A stretch of DNA of 64,000 nucleotides from an uncultured Senegalimassilia sp. (GTDB lineage Bacteria > Actinomycetota > Coriobacteriia > Coriobacteriales > Eggerthellaceae). Shown one piece after another: positions 34,842 to 43,915 of the stretch. Made by a program: the position numbers and the translations under genes. The stretch lies in NCBI RefSeq assembly GCF_934630535.1, contig NZ_CAKTVU010000003.1, forward strand, positions 148,968 to 212,967. The letters run 5' to 3'. Within the stretch, counting starts at the first letter, position 1. Every line of letters begins with the position of its first letter. The notes below the pieces were generated by a model that worked only from the letters and a program-made list of their open reading frames with translations, had not been told where the DNA came from and ran no database searches.

Positions 34842-36323
34842 ATGCACGTGGAAGCAGTTGCACAGTTCGGTGCGCGAACCAAGGCGGCGCGCGCCAAGCA
34901 GAGGACGGGAGGGAAGACGGGCGTCAACTGGCCGATGCTGATCATCATGTTGGCCGTGGGCGTTGCGCTGTGGTTGTGCCCGGTGCCCACCAGCCTCGAT
35001 GCGAAGGCCTGGCATATGTTCGCCATCTTCGCCGCCACCATCGTGGGCCTGATCATCAAGCCGCTGCCGATGGGCGCCATCGCCATCATGGCCATCACCG
35101 TCAGCGTGCTCACGGGCACGGTCGGCTTGAAGGATAGCCTGTCGGGCTTTTCCAACACCACGATCTGGCTCATCGTCATCGCGTTCTTCATCAGCCGCGG
35201 CTTCATCAAAACGGGCCTAGGCAATCGCGTGGCCTATATCTTCGTGGAGAAGTTCGGCAAGAAGACGCTGGGCCTGGCATATTCGCTCATTGCCACCGAC
35301 CTGGTGCTTTCCCCGGCCATGCCGTCGAACACGGCTCGCGCGGGCGGCATCGTGTGGCCTATCGTGCAGTCCCTTTCCCATACGTTCGGCAGCCGCGCCG
35401 AAGATGGCACGGCGGGTCGTATCGGTTCTTTTCTGCACCTTGCAGCGTTCCAGGGCGACATGATCACCTCCGCCATGTTCGTCACCGCCATGGCCGCGAA
35501 CCCCTTGGCGGTGCAGCTTGCCGCCGATACGGCGGGCATCGAGATCACCTGGGTGGGCTGGTGCATCGCCGCGCTCGTGCCCGGCCTGGTCGCGCTCATC
35601 GTGGTGCCGCTGGTGCTCTACAAACTTAACCCGCCAGAGGTCAAGGAAACTCCCGACGCCGCCGTGGTCGCCCGTGCGAAGCTCTCCGAAATGGGCCCTG
35701 TCACCAGCGCCGAGAAGAAGATGATCTTCGTCTTCGCGCTCATCCTGATCCTGTGGATCGCCGGAAGCGCTATCAGCCTCTCCGCAACCACCACCGGCTT
35801 CATCGGCTTGTCCGTTCTGCTGCTGACCAACGTCCTTACATGGGACGACGTGAAGAACGAGAAGGGCGCGTGGGACACGCTCGTATGGTTTTCCGCCTTG
35901 GTCATGATGGCGGGGCAGCTGAACACGCTCGGCCTTATCCCGTGGTTCGGCAACCTGATGGCAGGCAGCGTCGGCGGCATGAACTGGGTGGTTGCGCTGC
36001 TCATCCTGGCGCTGGCCTACTTCTTCAGCCACTACCTGTTCGCCTCCGCCACCGCCCACGTCACCGCCATGTACGCGGCGTTTCTGACGGTGGCCATAGC
36101 CGCCGGCGCGCCCGCGATGCTCACGGCGCTCGTGCTCGGCTTCTTCGGAAACCTGATGGGCTCGCTCACCCATTACGGCGCAGGTCCGGCTCCGATTCTG
36201 TTCGGCGCTGGTTATGTGACCCAGGGCAAATGGTGGGTTATGGGCGCGATCGTGTCGGTGCTCAACATCGTCATCTGGCTGGGTATCGGCGGCATGTGGT
36301 GGAAGGTGCTCGGCCTGTGGTAG
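34842..36323 (+). CDS. DASS-family (SLC13-like) anion transporter, C4-dicarboxylate/tartrate antiporter type
   Basis: The 493-residue membrane protein has about twelve hydrophobic segments. Segments such as WHMFAIFAATIVGLIIKPLPMGA, the motif-bearing loop SNTTIWLIVIAFFISRGFIKTGLGNRVAY, the region SPAMPSNTARAGGIVWPI and the end SLTHYGAGPAPILFGAGYV match the CitT/TtdT/2-oxoglutarate-malate branch of DASS. The start at 34842 follows AAAGGAAAGG; a start at 34725 adds unconserved residues. With class I hydratases on both sides it likely exchanges succinate for fumarate, malate, tartrate or citrate. Confidence 0.85.
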   Translation: MHVEAVAQFGARTKAARAKQRTGGKTGVNWPMLIIMLAVGVALWLCPVPTSLDAKAWHMFAIFAATIVGLIIKPLPMGAIAIMAITVSVLTGTVGLKDSLSGFSNTTIWLIVIAFFISRGFIKTGLGNRVAYIFVEKFGKKTLGLAYSLIATDLVLSPAMPSNTARAGGIVWPIVQSLSHTFGSRAEDGTAGRIGSFLHLAAFQGDMITSAMFVTAMAANPLAVQLAADTAGIEITWVGWCIAALVPGLVALIVVPLVLYKLNPPEVKETPDAAVVARAKLSEMGPVTSAEKKMIFVFALILILWIAGSAISLSATTTGFIGLSVLLLTNVLTWDDVKNEKGAWDTLVWFSALVMMAGQLNTLGLIPWFGNLMAGSVGGMNWVVALLILALAYFFSHYLFASATAHVTAMYAAFLTVAIAAGAPAMLTALVLGFFGNLMGSLTHYGAGPAPILFGAGYVTQGKWWVMGAIVSVLNIVIWLGIGGMWWKVLGLW

Positions 36324-36413
36324 GCCGCGCGTTTTGCGAAAACCGCTAGCAACCAAGACGGGAAACGGGCCGTCTTCCCCAAGGCGGGCGGCCCTCTTAC
36401 GAAAGGACATCTC

Positions 36414-37259
36414 ATGAAGGAAATCAACGTTGCCGACATCACCGCCGAGGTGCGACGCCTGTGCATCGAGGCCGCTTGCGACCTGCCTCGCGACGTGGAG
36501 AAGCTTATCTGCCAGGCCACTGAGACCGAGGAGAGCGAGTTCGGCACCTACGCGATGGAGAAGATTTGCCGCAACATCAAGATCGCCCGTGAGAACAACG
36601 TTCCCATGTGCCAGGACACCGGCATGGTCATCGTGTTCGTGGAGATCGGCCAGGAGGTGCACATCGCCGGCGGCCTGCTCGACGATGCCATCAACGCCGG
36701 CGTCGCCGCGGGCTACATCGACGGCTACCTGCGCAAGTCCACGGTGAATCACCCTGTGCTCAACCGCAAGAACGCCGGCGACAACACGCCCGCCATCATC
36801 TACACCTCGCTCGTCGCCGGTGACGAGCTGCGCATCACCGTGATGCCGAAGGGGGCCGGTTCCGAGAACATGAGCCAGCTCAAGATGCTCAAACCCGCCG
36901 ACGGCCTGGAGGGCGTGAAGCGCTTCATCGTGGATGCCGTGGTCAACGCCGGCGGCAACCCCTGCCCGCCGACGGTGGTGGGCGTGGGCATCGGCGGCAA
37001 CGCCGATAAGGCCATGCAGCTGTCGAAGATGGCGCTGCGCCGCGAGGCCGGCGCGCCCAACCCCAACCCCGAGTACGCCGCCATCGAGCGCGAGCTGCTC
37101 AAGGAGATCAACAAGTCCGGCGTCGGCCCGCAGGGCTTCGGCGGCCGCAACACCGCGCTGGCCGTGCAGATCGAGACGTATCCCACGCATATCGCCACCA
37201 TGCCGGTTGCCGTGACGCTGAACTGCCACGCCGCCCGCCACAAGGAAGTCGTTCTGTAG
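36414..37259 (+). CDS. Class I fumarate hydratase/tartrate dehydratase, α subunit (second copy)
   Basis: The 281-residue protein has cluster cysteines in PMCQDTGM (about residue 65), NPCPPTVVG (about 183) and TLNCHAARH (about 271). KNAGDNTPAIIYT and PKGAGSENMSQLKML complete the active site. A GAAAGGA ribosome site lies upstream. It heads a run of six same-strand genes with short gaps or overlaps ending at 41996, which includes a fumarate reductase, so this copy is the better candidate for true fumarase. Its sequence differs clearly from the copy at 33517. Confidence 0.9.
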   Translation: MKEINVADITAEVRRLCIEAACDLPRDVEKLICQATETEESEFGTYAMEKICRNIKIARENNVPMCQDTGMVIVFVEIGQEVHIAGGLLDDAINAGVAAGYIDGYLRKSTVNHPVLNRKNAGDNTPAIIYTSLVAGDELRITVMPKGAGSENMSQLKMLKPADGLEGVKRFIVDAVVNAGGNPCPPTVVGVGIGGNADKAMQLSKMALRREAGAPNPNPEYAAIERELLKEINKSGVGPQGFGGRNTALAVQIETYPTHIATMPVAVTLNCHAARHKEVVL

Positions 37260-37290
37260 GTTTTCGCATACGATCAAGGAGAAGCAAGTT

Positions 37291-37848
37291 ATGGCACAAG
37301 CAAAGAACATCTGCACGCCGCTGACCGACGAGGTGCTGTCCGAACTCAAGTGCGGCGACATGGTGAACATCTCCGGCATCATCTACACCGGCCGCGACGC
37401 CGCGCACAAGATCATGGTCGAGATGATCGACGCCGGCGAGCAGCTGCCCGTCGACTGGGATCGTCAGGTCATCTACTACGCCGGCCCCACTCCGGCAAAG
37501 CCCGGCCGCGTCATCGGATCGTGCGGCCCCACCACCTCCGGCCGCATGGACAAGTACAGCCCGGCCATGATGGAGCAGGGCTTGAAGGGCATGATCGGCA
37601 AGGGCCCGCGCTCTGCCGAGGTGGTCGAGGCCATGGTGAAGAACAAGGTGGTGTACTTCGCGGCCATCGGCGGCGCGGCGGCGCTCATCGCCGACAGCGT
37701 CAAGGAGTGCGAGGTCATCGCGTTCGACGACCTGGGTCCGGAGGCCGTGCGCCGTCTTCGCGTGGAGAACTACCCGTGCATCGTGGTGATCGATGCCGAG
37801 GGCAACAACCTGTACGAGCAGGGCGTGGCCAAGTACCGCATGGAGTAG
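37291..37848 (+). CDS. Class I fumarate hydratase/tartrate dehydratase, β subunit (second copy)
   Basis: The 185-residue protein contains ISGIIYTGRDAAHKIMVEM, VIYYAGPTPAKPGRVIGSCGPTTSGRMD and GKGPRSAEVVEAMVKNKVVYFAAIGGAAAL, the family core. An AAGGAGAAG ribosome site precedes it. It follows its α partner by 31 bases and is 12 bases from the flavoprotein gene. Together the subunits would supply fumarate from malate to the reductase encoded next. Confidence 0.9.
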   Translation: MAQAKNICTPLTDEVLSELKCGDMVNISGIIYTGRDAAHKIMVEMIDAGEQLPVDWDRQVIYYAGPTPAKPGRVIGSCGPTTSGRMDKYSPAMMEQGLKGMIGKGPRSAEVVEAMVKNKVVYFAAIGGAAALIADSVKECEVIAFDDLGPEAVRRLRVENYPCIVVIDAEGNNLYEQGVAKYRME

Positions 37849-37860
37849 GGGGACGCTAAG

Positions 37861-39573
37861 GTGAAGACGTACGACGTTGTCATCGTGGGCGCCGGCGGCG
37901 CCGGCATGGCGGCCGCGCTCAACGCATCGCGCGGCGGCGACCTGTCCGTGGCGGTGCTCACGAAGGTGTTCCCCACCCGCAGCCATACCGGCGCGGCGCA
38001 GGGCGGCATGAACGCGGCGCTGGGCTATCGCGACGAGACGGACACTATCGAGAGCCATTTTTACGACACGGTCAAGGGCAGCGACTTTCTGGCTGACCAG
38101 GACGCGGTGGAGTTCTTCGTGTCCGGCATGCCCGAGCTGGTGCTCGAGCTCGAGGGCATGGGCGTGCCGTATTCGCGCGATGAGCAGGGCCGCATCGCGC
38201 AGCGCCCGTTCGGCGGCGCAAGCCATCCGCGCTGCTGCTACTCGGCGGACAAGACCGGCCACGTGGTGCTGCACGCGCTGTACGAGAACTGCGTGAAAAA
38301 CGGCGTGGAGTTTTTGGACGAGCACAACCTGCTCGACATCGCCCAGGTCGACGGGCAGCTGCAGGGCGTCGTGGCGATCGACCTGCGCCGCGGCAAGATC
38401 GAGACCTTCCAGGCCAAGGCCGTGGTGATCGCCGCCGGCGGGTTCGGCCGCGTGTACTGGAGCCGAACCACCAACGCCACGAACATGACCGGCGACGGTG
38501 TGGCGGCGTGCCTGCGCGCCGGCGTGCCCATCAAGGACCCGGAGTTCGTGCAGTTCCATCCCACGGGCCTGGCGTCGACGGGCGTGCTGCTCTCCGAGGC
38601 GTGCCGCGGCGAGGGCGGCTACCTCATCAACAACGAGGGCGAGCGCTTCATGGCGCGTTACGCCCCCGAGAAGATGGAGCTGGGCCCGCGCGATTTGGTG
38701 GCGCGCTCCATCGAGACCGAGATCAAGGAAGGCCGCGGCTTCGGGCAGGGCATGGGAAGCTATGTTCTCATGGACCTGCGCCATCTGGGCGCCGAGCGCA
38801 TCATGGAGCGCCTGCCGCAGGTCCGCGAGCTTGCCATGGCGTTCGAGGGCGTGGACATGATCACCGACCCCGTGCCCATCCGCCCCTCGAACCACTACAT
38901 GATGGGCGGCATCGACGTGGTCGACTTCCGCACCTGCGCCACGGCCGTCGACGGCCTGCACGCGGCGGGCGAGTGCAGCTGCATCAGCGTGCACGGCGCG
39001 AACCGCCTGGGCGGCAACTCCGTGTCCGAGGTGGTGTTCTTCGGCAAGCAGGCCGGCATCGGCGCCGCCGAGACGGCGCGCCGCCGCGATTTCGCGGGCA
39101 CCGATCGCCTCAAGGAGCTTGAGCGGCAATGGGACGAGCGCTTCCGCGCCGTGCGCGCAAAGCGCACCGGCGAGCCCATGTTCGCCATCCGCGACCGCAT
39201 GGCCGAGGCCATGTGGAACGGCGTGGGCATCTTCCGCACCGAGGAGGGCATGGCGGCCGCCGAGGCCGTGGTGGACGAGTGCATGGCGGCTTACGCCGAC
39301 GCGCGCATCGATGACGACTCCCAGGTGTACAACCAGGCGTTCATGAACTACGTGGAGCTGGGCAACGTGCTGTCCATCGCCAAGACGGTGTGCATGGGCG
39401 CCCGCGCCCGCACCGAGAGCCGCGGCTCGCATTCGCGCGAGGATTACCCGGTCCGCGACGACGAGAGATTCCTGGCGCATACGCTGGTGTCGCTCAGCTC
39501 CGATGGCGCCTTCACGCTGGGGTACCGCCCCGTGCGCGTGACGAAGTTCGCGCCCGAGGAAAGGAAGTACTAA
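37861..39573 (+). CDS. frdA: Fumarate reductase/succinate dehydrogenase flavoprotein subunit
   Basis: The protein starts with GTG and has 570 residues. The Rossmann motif VVIVGAGGAGMAAAL opens it, RSHTGAAQGGMNAALG contains the His that covalently carries FAD, and the catalytic parts FHPTGL, SEACRGEGG and RPSNHYMMGG are intact. There is no signal sequence, so the active site faces the cytoplasm, unlike the Tat flavoprotein at 30540. In an anaerobe, next to fumarase and a dicarboxylate carrier, fumarate reduction is the likely direction. It abuts frdB directly. Confidence 0.92.
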   Translation: MKTYDVVIVGAGGAGMAAALNASRGGDLSVAVLTKVFPTRSHTGAAQGGMNAALGYRDETDTIESHFYDTVKGSDFLADQDAVEFFVSGMPELVLELEGMGVPYSRDEQGRIAQRPFGGASHPRCCYSADKTGHVVLHALYENCVKNGVEFLDEHNLLDIAQVDGQLQGVVAIDLRRGKIETFQAKAVVIAAGGFGRVYWSRTTNATNMTGDGVAACLRAGVPIKDPEFVQFHPTGLASTGVLLSEACRGEGGYLINNEGERFMARYAPEKMELGPRDLVARSIETEIKEGRGFGQGMGSYVLMDLRHLGAERIMERLPQVRELAMAFEGVDMITDPVPIRPSNHYMMGGIDVVDFRTCATAVDGLHAAGECSCISVHGANRLGGNSVSEVVFFGKQAGIGAAETARRRDFAGTDRLKELERQWDERFRAVRAKRTGEPMFAIRDRMAEAMWNGVGIFRTEEGMAAAEAVVDECMAAYADARIDDDSQVYNQAFMNYVELGNVLSIAKTVCMGARARTESRGSHSREDYPVRDDERFLAHTLVSLSSDGAFTLGYRPVRVTKFAPEERKY

Positions 39574-40551
39574 ATGGCAGACCGCATGATCACCTTCAAC
39601 GTGCGCCGCTTCGATGGCGAGCGCGCGTTCAACCAGGAGTATTCCATCCCCTACGAGAAGAACACGCTTTTGGGCTGCCTTACGAAGATCCGCGAGGAGC
39701 AGGATGCCAGCCTGTGCTTCACGAGCGCGTGCCGCCACGCCATCTGCGGCAGCTGCGCCGTGCAGGTCAACGGCAACGCCTTCCTTGCATGCGAGACGCA
39801 GCTGGATACGCTGCTGGAAACCTTCGGCACCGACGAGCTGTACCTTGAGCCGCTGAACAACCTGCCCGTCGTGCGCGATCTGGTTGTGAACTTCGACGGC
39901 ATCGCCGACAAGATGCGCAAGGTGGAGGCCTGGATGTGCCCGCACAAGGACCGCAAGGACCACCTGCAGATGCCCGAGCAGTTCCACCTTATCGCCAAGC
40001 CCGCCGACTGCGTGCTGTGCGGCAGCTGCATCTCCGAATGCCGCGAGCTTGCCTATGACGACGGCACCTACCTGCCGCCTGCCATGATGAACAAGGCGTA
40101 CCGCTTCGAGCGCGACAGCCGCGACGGCGATCACGGCAAGCGCGTGCTGGCGGCGCTCGAGAACAACCTGTGGAAGTGCATCCACTGCCAGCAGTGTTCG
40201 ACGAAGTGCCCCAAGCACATCCCGGTGGCCGAGGAGATCAGCTATCTGCGCCGCCGTGCGCTGTCCATGGGCCAGACCAAGTCCGAGGGCGCGCGCCACG
40301 CGTACAGCTTCTACAACGATGTGAAGCGAACGGGCCTGCTCAACGAGACGATGCTGGCCCTGCGCACCGAGGGCATGGTCAAGACGGCGGTGAACCGCAC
40401 GCCCTTCGCGGTGCGCATGGTGGCGGCGGGCAAGATGAATCCGCTGCACATGCCGCGCCCGGTCAAGGGCATCGACGATGTGCGCCGACTGTACGAGTTC
40501 GCGGCCAAGCAGCCGCGCGATTGCGACGAGAAGGAGGTGTCCCGTGGCTAA
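39574..40551 (+). CDS. frdB: Fumarate reductase/succinate dehydrogenase iron-sulfur subunit
   Basis: The 325-residue protein shows three cluster sites in order: a plant-type [2Fe-2S] site (C-RHAI-C-GS-C...C near residues 54-71), then CVLCGSCISEC and CIHCQQCSTKCPKHIP for the [4Fe-4S] and [3Fe-4S] clusters. The C-terminus is longer than in typical SdhB (about 240 residues), continuing with YSFYNDVKRTGLLNETMLALRTEG, as in type E enzymes that pair with a CCG-domain subunit. The start codon follows the frdA stop immediately. Confidence 0.92.
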   Translation: MADRMITFNVRRFDGERAFNQEYSIPYEKNTLLGCLTKIREEQDASLCFTSACRHAICGSCAVQVNGNAFLACETQLDTLLETFGTDELYLEPLNNLPVVRDLVVNFDGIADKMRKVEAWMCPHKDRKDHLQMPEQFHLIAKPADCVLCGSCISECRELAYDDGTYLPPAMMNKAYRFERDSRDGDHGKRVLAALENNLWKCIHCQQCSTKCPKHIPVAEEISYLRRRALSMGQTKSEGARHAYSFYNDVKRTGLLNETMLALRTEGMVKTAVNRTPFAVRMVAAGKMNPLHMPRPVKGIDDVRRLYEFAAKQPRDCDEKEVSRG

Positions 40552-41440
40552 GCATCGCTATGCGTTCTTCCCGGGCTGCACGCTTGAAAGCGCTGCGGGC
40601 GAGCTGAAGATCGCCACGCTCAAGACCTGCGAGCGCCTGGGCATCGAGCTTGAGGAGATCGAAGGCTGGACGTGCTGCGGCGCCGCCCAGATCCAAGACA
40701 TCGACGACTTTCTCGGCGTCGCCGTGAACGCGCGCAACATCGCGCTTGCAGAGGCTGCCGGTTTCGATCGCATCCTCACCGTATGCAATACCTGCACGCT
40801 TATGCTCCGCACGGCGAAAAAGCGCCTGGACGAGGATGCCGAGCTTCGCGCGAAGGTCAACGAGGCGCTTGCGGAAAGCGGGCTGGAGTACAAGGGCACG
40901 TGCGAGATCACGCATTACCTCTGGGTGCTCGTCGATGAGCGGGAGTACGGCTTGAAGGAGCTTGCCCGCCACGTGGTCAACCCGTTGGAGAACCTGTCGG
41001 TGGCGAACTTCTACGGATGCCATATCCTCATGCCGCCCGACGTGATGGGCTTCGAGAACCCGCGCAACCCGCGCTCCATGGAGATGCTGGCAGAGGCGCT
41101 CGGGGCGAACAACGTGGACTTCGAGCAGCGCCTGGCGTGCTGCGGGTTCCACAGCATCTACCCGGCTGAGCGCGAGGCTTTGCTCTCCAACGGCGTGAGC
41201 TGCCTGACGGCGAAGGACGCCGGCGCGGATTGCCTGGTCACGCCCTGTCCTTTGTGCCATATGGCCATCGACATGTGGCAGGCGGATGCGCAGAAGGGCT
41301 ACGAGGCCGACATCACCATGCCGACGCTGCACCTGCCGCAGCTGGTGGGCCTGGCCCTGGGCTTCACCGCCAAGGAGATGGCGGTGAACCGCCATATGGT
41401 CAACGCCACCAAGATGCTCTCCCGGAAGCTGGCGTCCTGA
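40544..41440 (+). CDS. CCG-domain (HdrB/SdhE-like) third subunit of the fumarate reductase
   Basis: The gene starts with GTG behind AAGGAGG and overlaps frdB by eight bases. The 298-residue protein has two CCG domains: FFPGCTLESAAGE..WTCCGAAQ..CNTC and FYGCHI..LACCGFHS..CPLC. These bind unusual iron-sulfur clusters in HdrB of heterodisulfide reductase and in SdhE of type E succinate:quinone oxidoreductases. There is no transmembrane helix, so it would attach the enzyme to the membrane peripherally and hand over electrons from menaquinol. No SdhC/SdhD-type cytochrome b gene is present. Confidence 0.85.
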   Translation: MAKHRYAFFPGCTLESAAGELKIATLKTCERLGIELEEIEGWTCCGAAQIQDIDDFLGVAVNARNIALAEAAGFDRILTVCNTCTLMLRTAKKRLDEDAELRAKVNEALAESGLEYKGTCEITHYLWVLVDEREYGLKELARHVVNPLENLSVANFYGCHILMPPDVMGFENPRNPRSMEMLAEALGANNVDFEQRLACCGFHSIYPAEREALLSNGVSCLTAKDAGADCLVTPCPLCHMAIDMWQADAQKGYEADITMPTLHLPQLVGLALGFTAKEMAVNRHMVNATKMLSRKLAS

Positions 41441-41441
41441 T

Positions 41442-41996
41442 ATGGGCGCGGCCGGGGTGTCGGTGACCGCCGCGGTGCGCGACGCGCGCCGCGGCAGGCC
41501 GTTGCGCGTGGAGGATCCCCGCACGGGCGAGCTTCTCGATGAGCTGGCCGGCCATATGCGGGACGCGGGCGAGCTGACGGACGCCGGCGAGGTGCGTGTC
41601 GACGATGCGGGCCTGGAAGAGGGCCTTGTGTTGGAGCAGAAGGCGAAGCTGGTGCTCCTTGCCGGCGTCGATGCCGCCTACGTGGTCCCGTCCGGTCAGG
41701 ACTGGGCGCACGATGCGCTGGGCGACGCCATGATATGCCCGGGGATGCTGTATTCCGACGGCGAGCCGTTTTCGGAAGGCGATGCGTGCGTGACCGGCTA
41801 TTTCCAGGCCGACGCCGACGGGCGTTGGGCGCGCGTCGAGTCCGGCAGGGCGGCGGCGGGCGCCTCGGGCGTGCAATGGCGCGATGGCCTTGAGGAGTTT
41901 CCCGAGGTGGTCGCGCAGCTTGAGGAATGTATGCGCGTGAGCGCGTATCGGCACGTCGCCGAGCAGGCGGCGCTGAAGGATTTGGCCGGCGCGTAA
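41442..41996 (+). CDS. Protein of unknown function at the end of the fumarate reductase operon
   Basis: The start lies one base after the preceding stop, so translational coupling is likely. The 184-residue product is acidic and soluble, with no membrane segment and few cysteines. It contains VLEQKAKLVLLAGVDAAYVVPSGQDWAHDALGDAMICPGMLYSDGEPF and a C-terminal helix-rich end. I do not recognise the family. The context suggests an assembly or maturation factor for the fumarate reductase or the class I fumarase, but nothing in the sequence proves it. Confidence 0.6.
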   Translation: MGAAGVSVTAAVRDARRGRPLRVEDPRTGELLDELAGHMRDAGELTDAGEVRVDDAGLEEGLVLEQKAKLVLLAGVDAAYVVPSGQDWAHDALGDAMICPGMLYSDGEPFSEGDACVTGYFQADADGRWARVESGRAAAGASGVQWRDGLEEFPEVVAQLEECMRVSAYRHVAEQAALKDLAGA

Positions 41997-42044
41997 CATA
42001 AGCCGGGTTTCAGGCATGATATCATCGGCGAAATCGTGGATCTG

Positions 42045-42067
42045 CCCCCGGCGCATCGCGTCGGGGG
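42045..42067 (+). terminator. Terminator after the fumarate reductase operon
   Basis: A ten-bp stem (cccccggcgc with gcgtcggggg, one G-U) has a three-base loop and is followed by tttgccgcgtttt. Confidence 0.65.
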
Positions 42068-42120
42068 TTTGCCGCGTTTTACGTGGGCGCCGTTTTTAGG
42101 CGCAGGGGAAGGATGACGGG

Positions 42121-43878
42121 ATGGTTTGGTCTGAGGATAACGGAGGCACGCCGTCGCGCGGCTCCGATGTGCGCACGGCGTTTGCGGCCGTGTTGGGCCT
42201 TTCGTGCATGTTCGGCGGCATCTGGCTCTCGGATGGGCAGCTGCTCGGCACGAACGGGTCGGAAGCCGGAACGCTTGCCATGCGCGTGTGCACCTGCGTG
42301 GTGTATTTCGCGTTCTTCCTGATAGCGCGGCGGTTCTCCCGTCGCGGGAACGGGGATGTGCGCTGGCTGTTCGGCGTTGCCGCCACCGCCGGCATGGTCT
42401 TGTTCGCAGTCGGGGCGCTGTGCATGCTGCTCGTCATGCCCGGCCTTGAGCGCGGCGGCGCGGCATGGACGGCGTTGGGCGTCTTGTCGCTTTTCATGGT
42501 GAAGACGATCGGCGCCCCGGTGAGCGTGGGGCTGGTGTGCCTGTTCGCCCGGCTTGACGGCGTCATGGTGGTCCGTGCCTGCACGCTGGGGATGCTGGGC
42601 GCGTTCGCGCTGTACTCGCTGGCATCGCAGCAGCAGGTGGCTGCAGCGTTGGGGGCGTACGGCATCGTGAGCGCGGCCGGTGCGCTGCTTTGCGCCTCCC
42701 TGCTGCTCGCCATGCTCGGCTTCGGCGGCGCGCCTGTCGGACGCGGGTCTGAAAAACGCTCTCCCGTTCCGGCCGCGCTTTCCGTGCCCGGCGTGGTGAA
42801 GCGCCCCATGGCGAAGGTGGTCACCCCGGGCTTTGTCATCATGCTGGTGTTCTCCGCCATGATGCTGGGCTTTTTGCGCAACGGCTTCACCGGCGGCGAT
42901 CCCCATGGCGATCCCGCGTCGTTCGCGACGTTGCTCGTGTTGCTGGTCGTCGCCCTCGCCTGGCGCGGCCTGCGCATCGAGCACGTGTTCTACGGCGCCT
43001 TGCTGTGCACGGCGGTCGGCATCTTGCTGGCGCCGTCGATCGCGTGGGCGTTGCCGGGGCTTGAGCAGGTGATGTGCGGCCTGGGCACTTCGCTGTTCGA
43101 GGTGGTGTCGTGGGCGCTTGTGGTTTGGGCGGCGCGCAACAGCATCGAGACGCTCGAGGCGGCGGCGGCGATGCGCCTTGCCGCCGCGGCGGGTCATCTG
43201 CTGGGCACGTTGGTGGTCGCCGCCGGCGTGGTGCTGGCGGCCTCGCCTGCCGAGGCGATGTTCGCCAGCGAGCAGCTCATGGTGTTCGTGTACATGGTGC
43301 TTCTGGTGGTGTTGTTGAAGTTCCCGGGATTGCAGGCGCCGTTCGCGGGCGCCGGGGATGTTTCGGAGTACGGCATCGGGACCGCCGGGGCGGGCGATGC
43401 GGTTTACTCTGAGCAGGATGGCGGCGATGGTTTGCCGGCGGCTGCCGGTGCCGGCGCTTGCGCTGCGCCAGGCGGTGCGGCTGCCGGTTCGCAAGCTGCG
43501 CTGCAGGCGGTGGAGCGCGCGGCCGGGGCAGGGGCCGATCGGGGCTCCGCGCGCGAGGCGGCCGGGGACGGCGCGGCGACCTCGGCCAGGGTGCCGGTGC
43601 CTTTCATGCCCGATAGCGCCTCGCCGCAGCCCGGGCAAGCGCCTGTCGACCCGGTTTCCGCGCCTTGCGACACCATTGCGCGCACGTATCGCCTGACGGC
43701 GCGCGAGCGCGAGGTCCTGGGGCTTATCGCCCATGGCCGCAACATGCCGTTCATGGAGCAGGAGCTTGTCATCTCGCGCAACACGCTCAAGATGCACATC
43801 CGCCATATCTACACGAAGCTCGATGTGCACGGCAAGCAGGAGATCATCGATATGGTCGAGGCGCTCATCGCGCGGTGA
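42121..43878 (+). CDS. Membrane-bound LuxR-family transcriptional regulator
   Basis: The 585-residue protein has ten to twelve hydrophobic segments over residues 18-410, then an Ala/Gly/Pro-rich linker (about 415-520), and a C-terminal LuxR helix-turn-helix: YRLTAREREVLGLIAHGRNMPFMEQELVISRNTLKMHIRHIYTKLDVHGKQEII (about 521-575). This transporter-like plus LuxR architecture is abundant in Eggerthellaceae and thought to sense a small molecule in the membrane. Next to the C4-dicarboxylate genes it is a candidate regulator of them. There is no response-regulator receiver domain. Confidence 0.88.
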   Translation: MVWSEDNGGTPSRGSDVRTAFAAVLGLSCMFGGIWLSDGQLLGTNGSEAGTLAMRVCTCVVYFAFFLIARRFSRRGNGDVRWLFGVAATAGMVLFAVGALCMLLVMPGLERGGAAWTALGVLSLFMVKTIGAPVSVGLVCLFARLDGVMVVRACTLGMLGAFALYSLASQQQVAAALGAYGIVSAAGALLCASLLLAMLGFGGAPVGRGSEKRSPVPAALSVPGVVKRPMAKVVTPGFVIMLVFSAMMLGFLRNGFTGGDPHGDPASFATLLVLLVVALAWRGLRIEHVFYGALLCTAVGILLAPSIAWALPGLEQVMCGLGTSLFEVVSWALVVWAARNSIETLEAAAAMRLAAAAGHLLGTLVVAAGVVLAASPAEAMFASEQLMVFVYMVLLVVLLKFPGLQAPFAGAGDVSEYGIGTAGAGDAVYSEQDGGDGLPAAAGAGACAAPGGAAAGSQAALQAVERAAGAGADRGSAREAAGDGAATSARVPVPFMPDSASPQPGQAPVDPVSAPCDTIARTYRLTAREREVLGLIAHGRNMPFMEQELVISRNTLKMHIRHIYTKLDVHGKQEIIDMVEALIAR

Positions 43879-43915
43879 GCGCCCCTCCCCGCGGCGCGCG
43901 TGCCGGCTCGGCCTC

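Noticed and set aside
37108..40449. Very long open frame (over 1100 codons) on the minus strand
   Set aside because: It is the complement of intact fumarase, frdA and frdB genes; high GC removes stop codons on the other strand, and its His/Arg/Val/Ala-rich translation has no family features.
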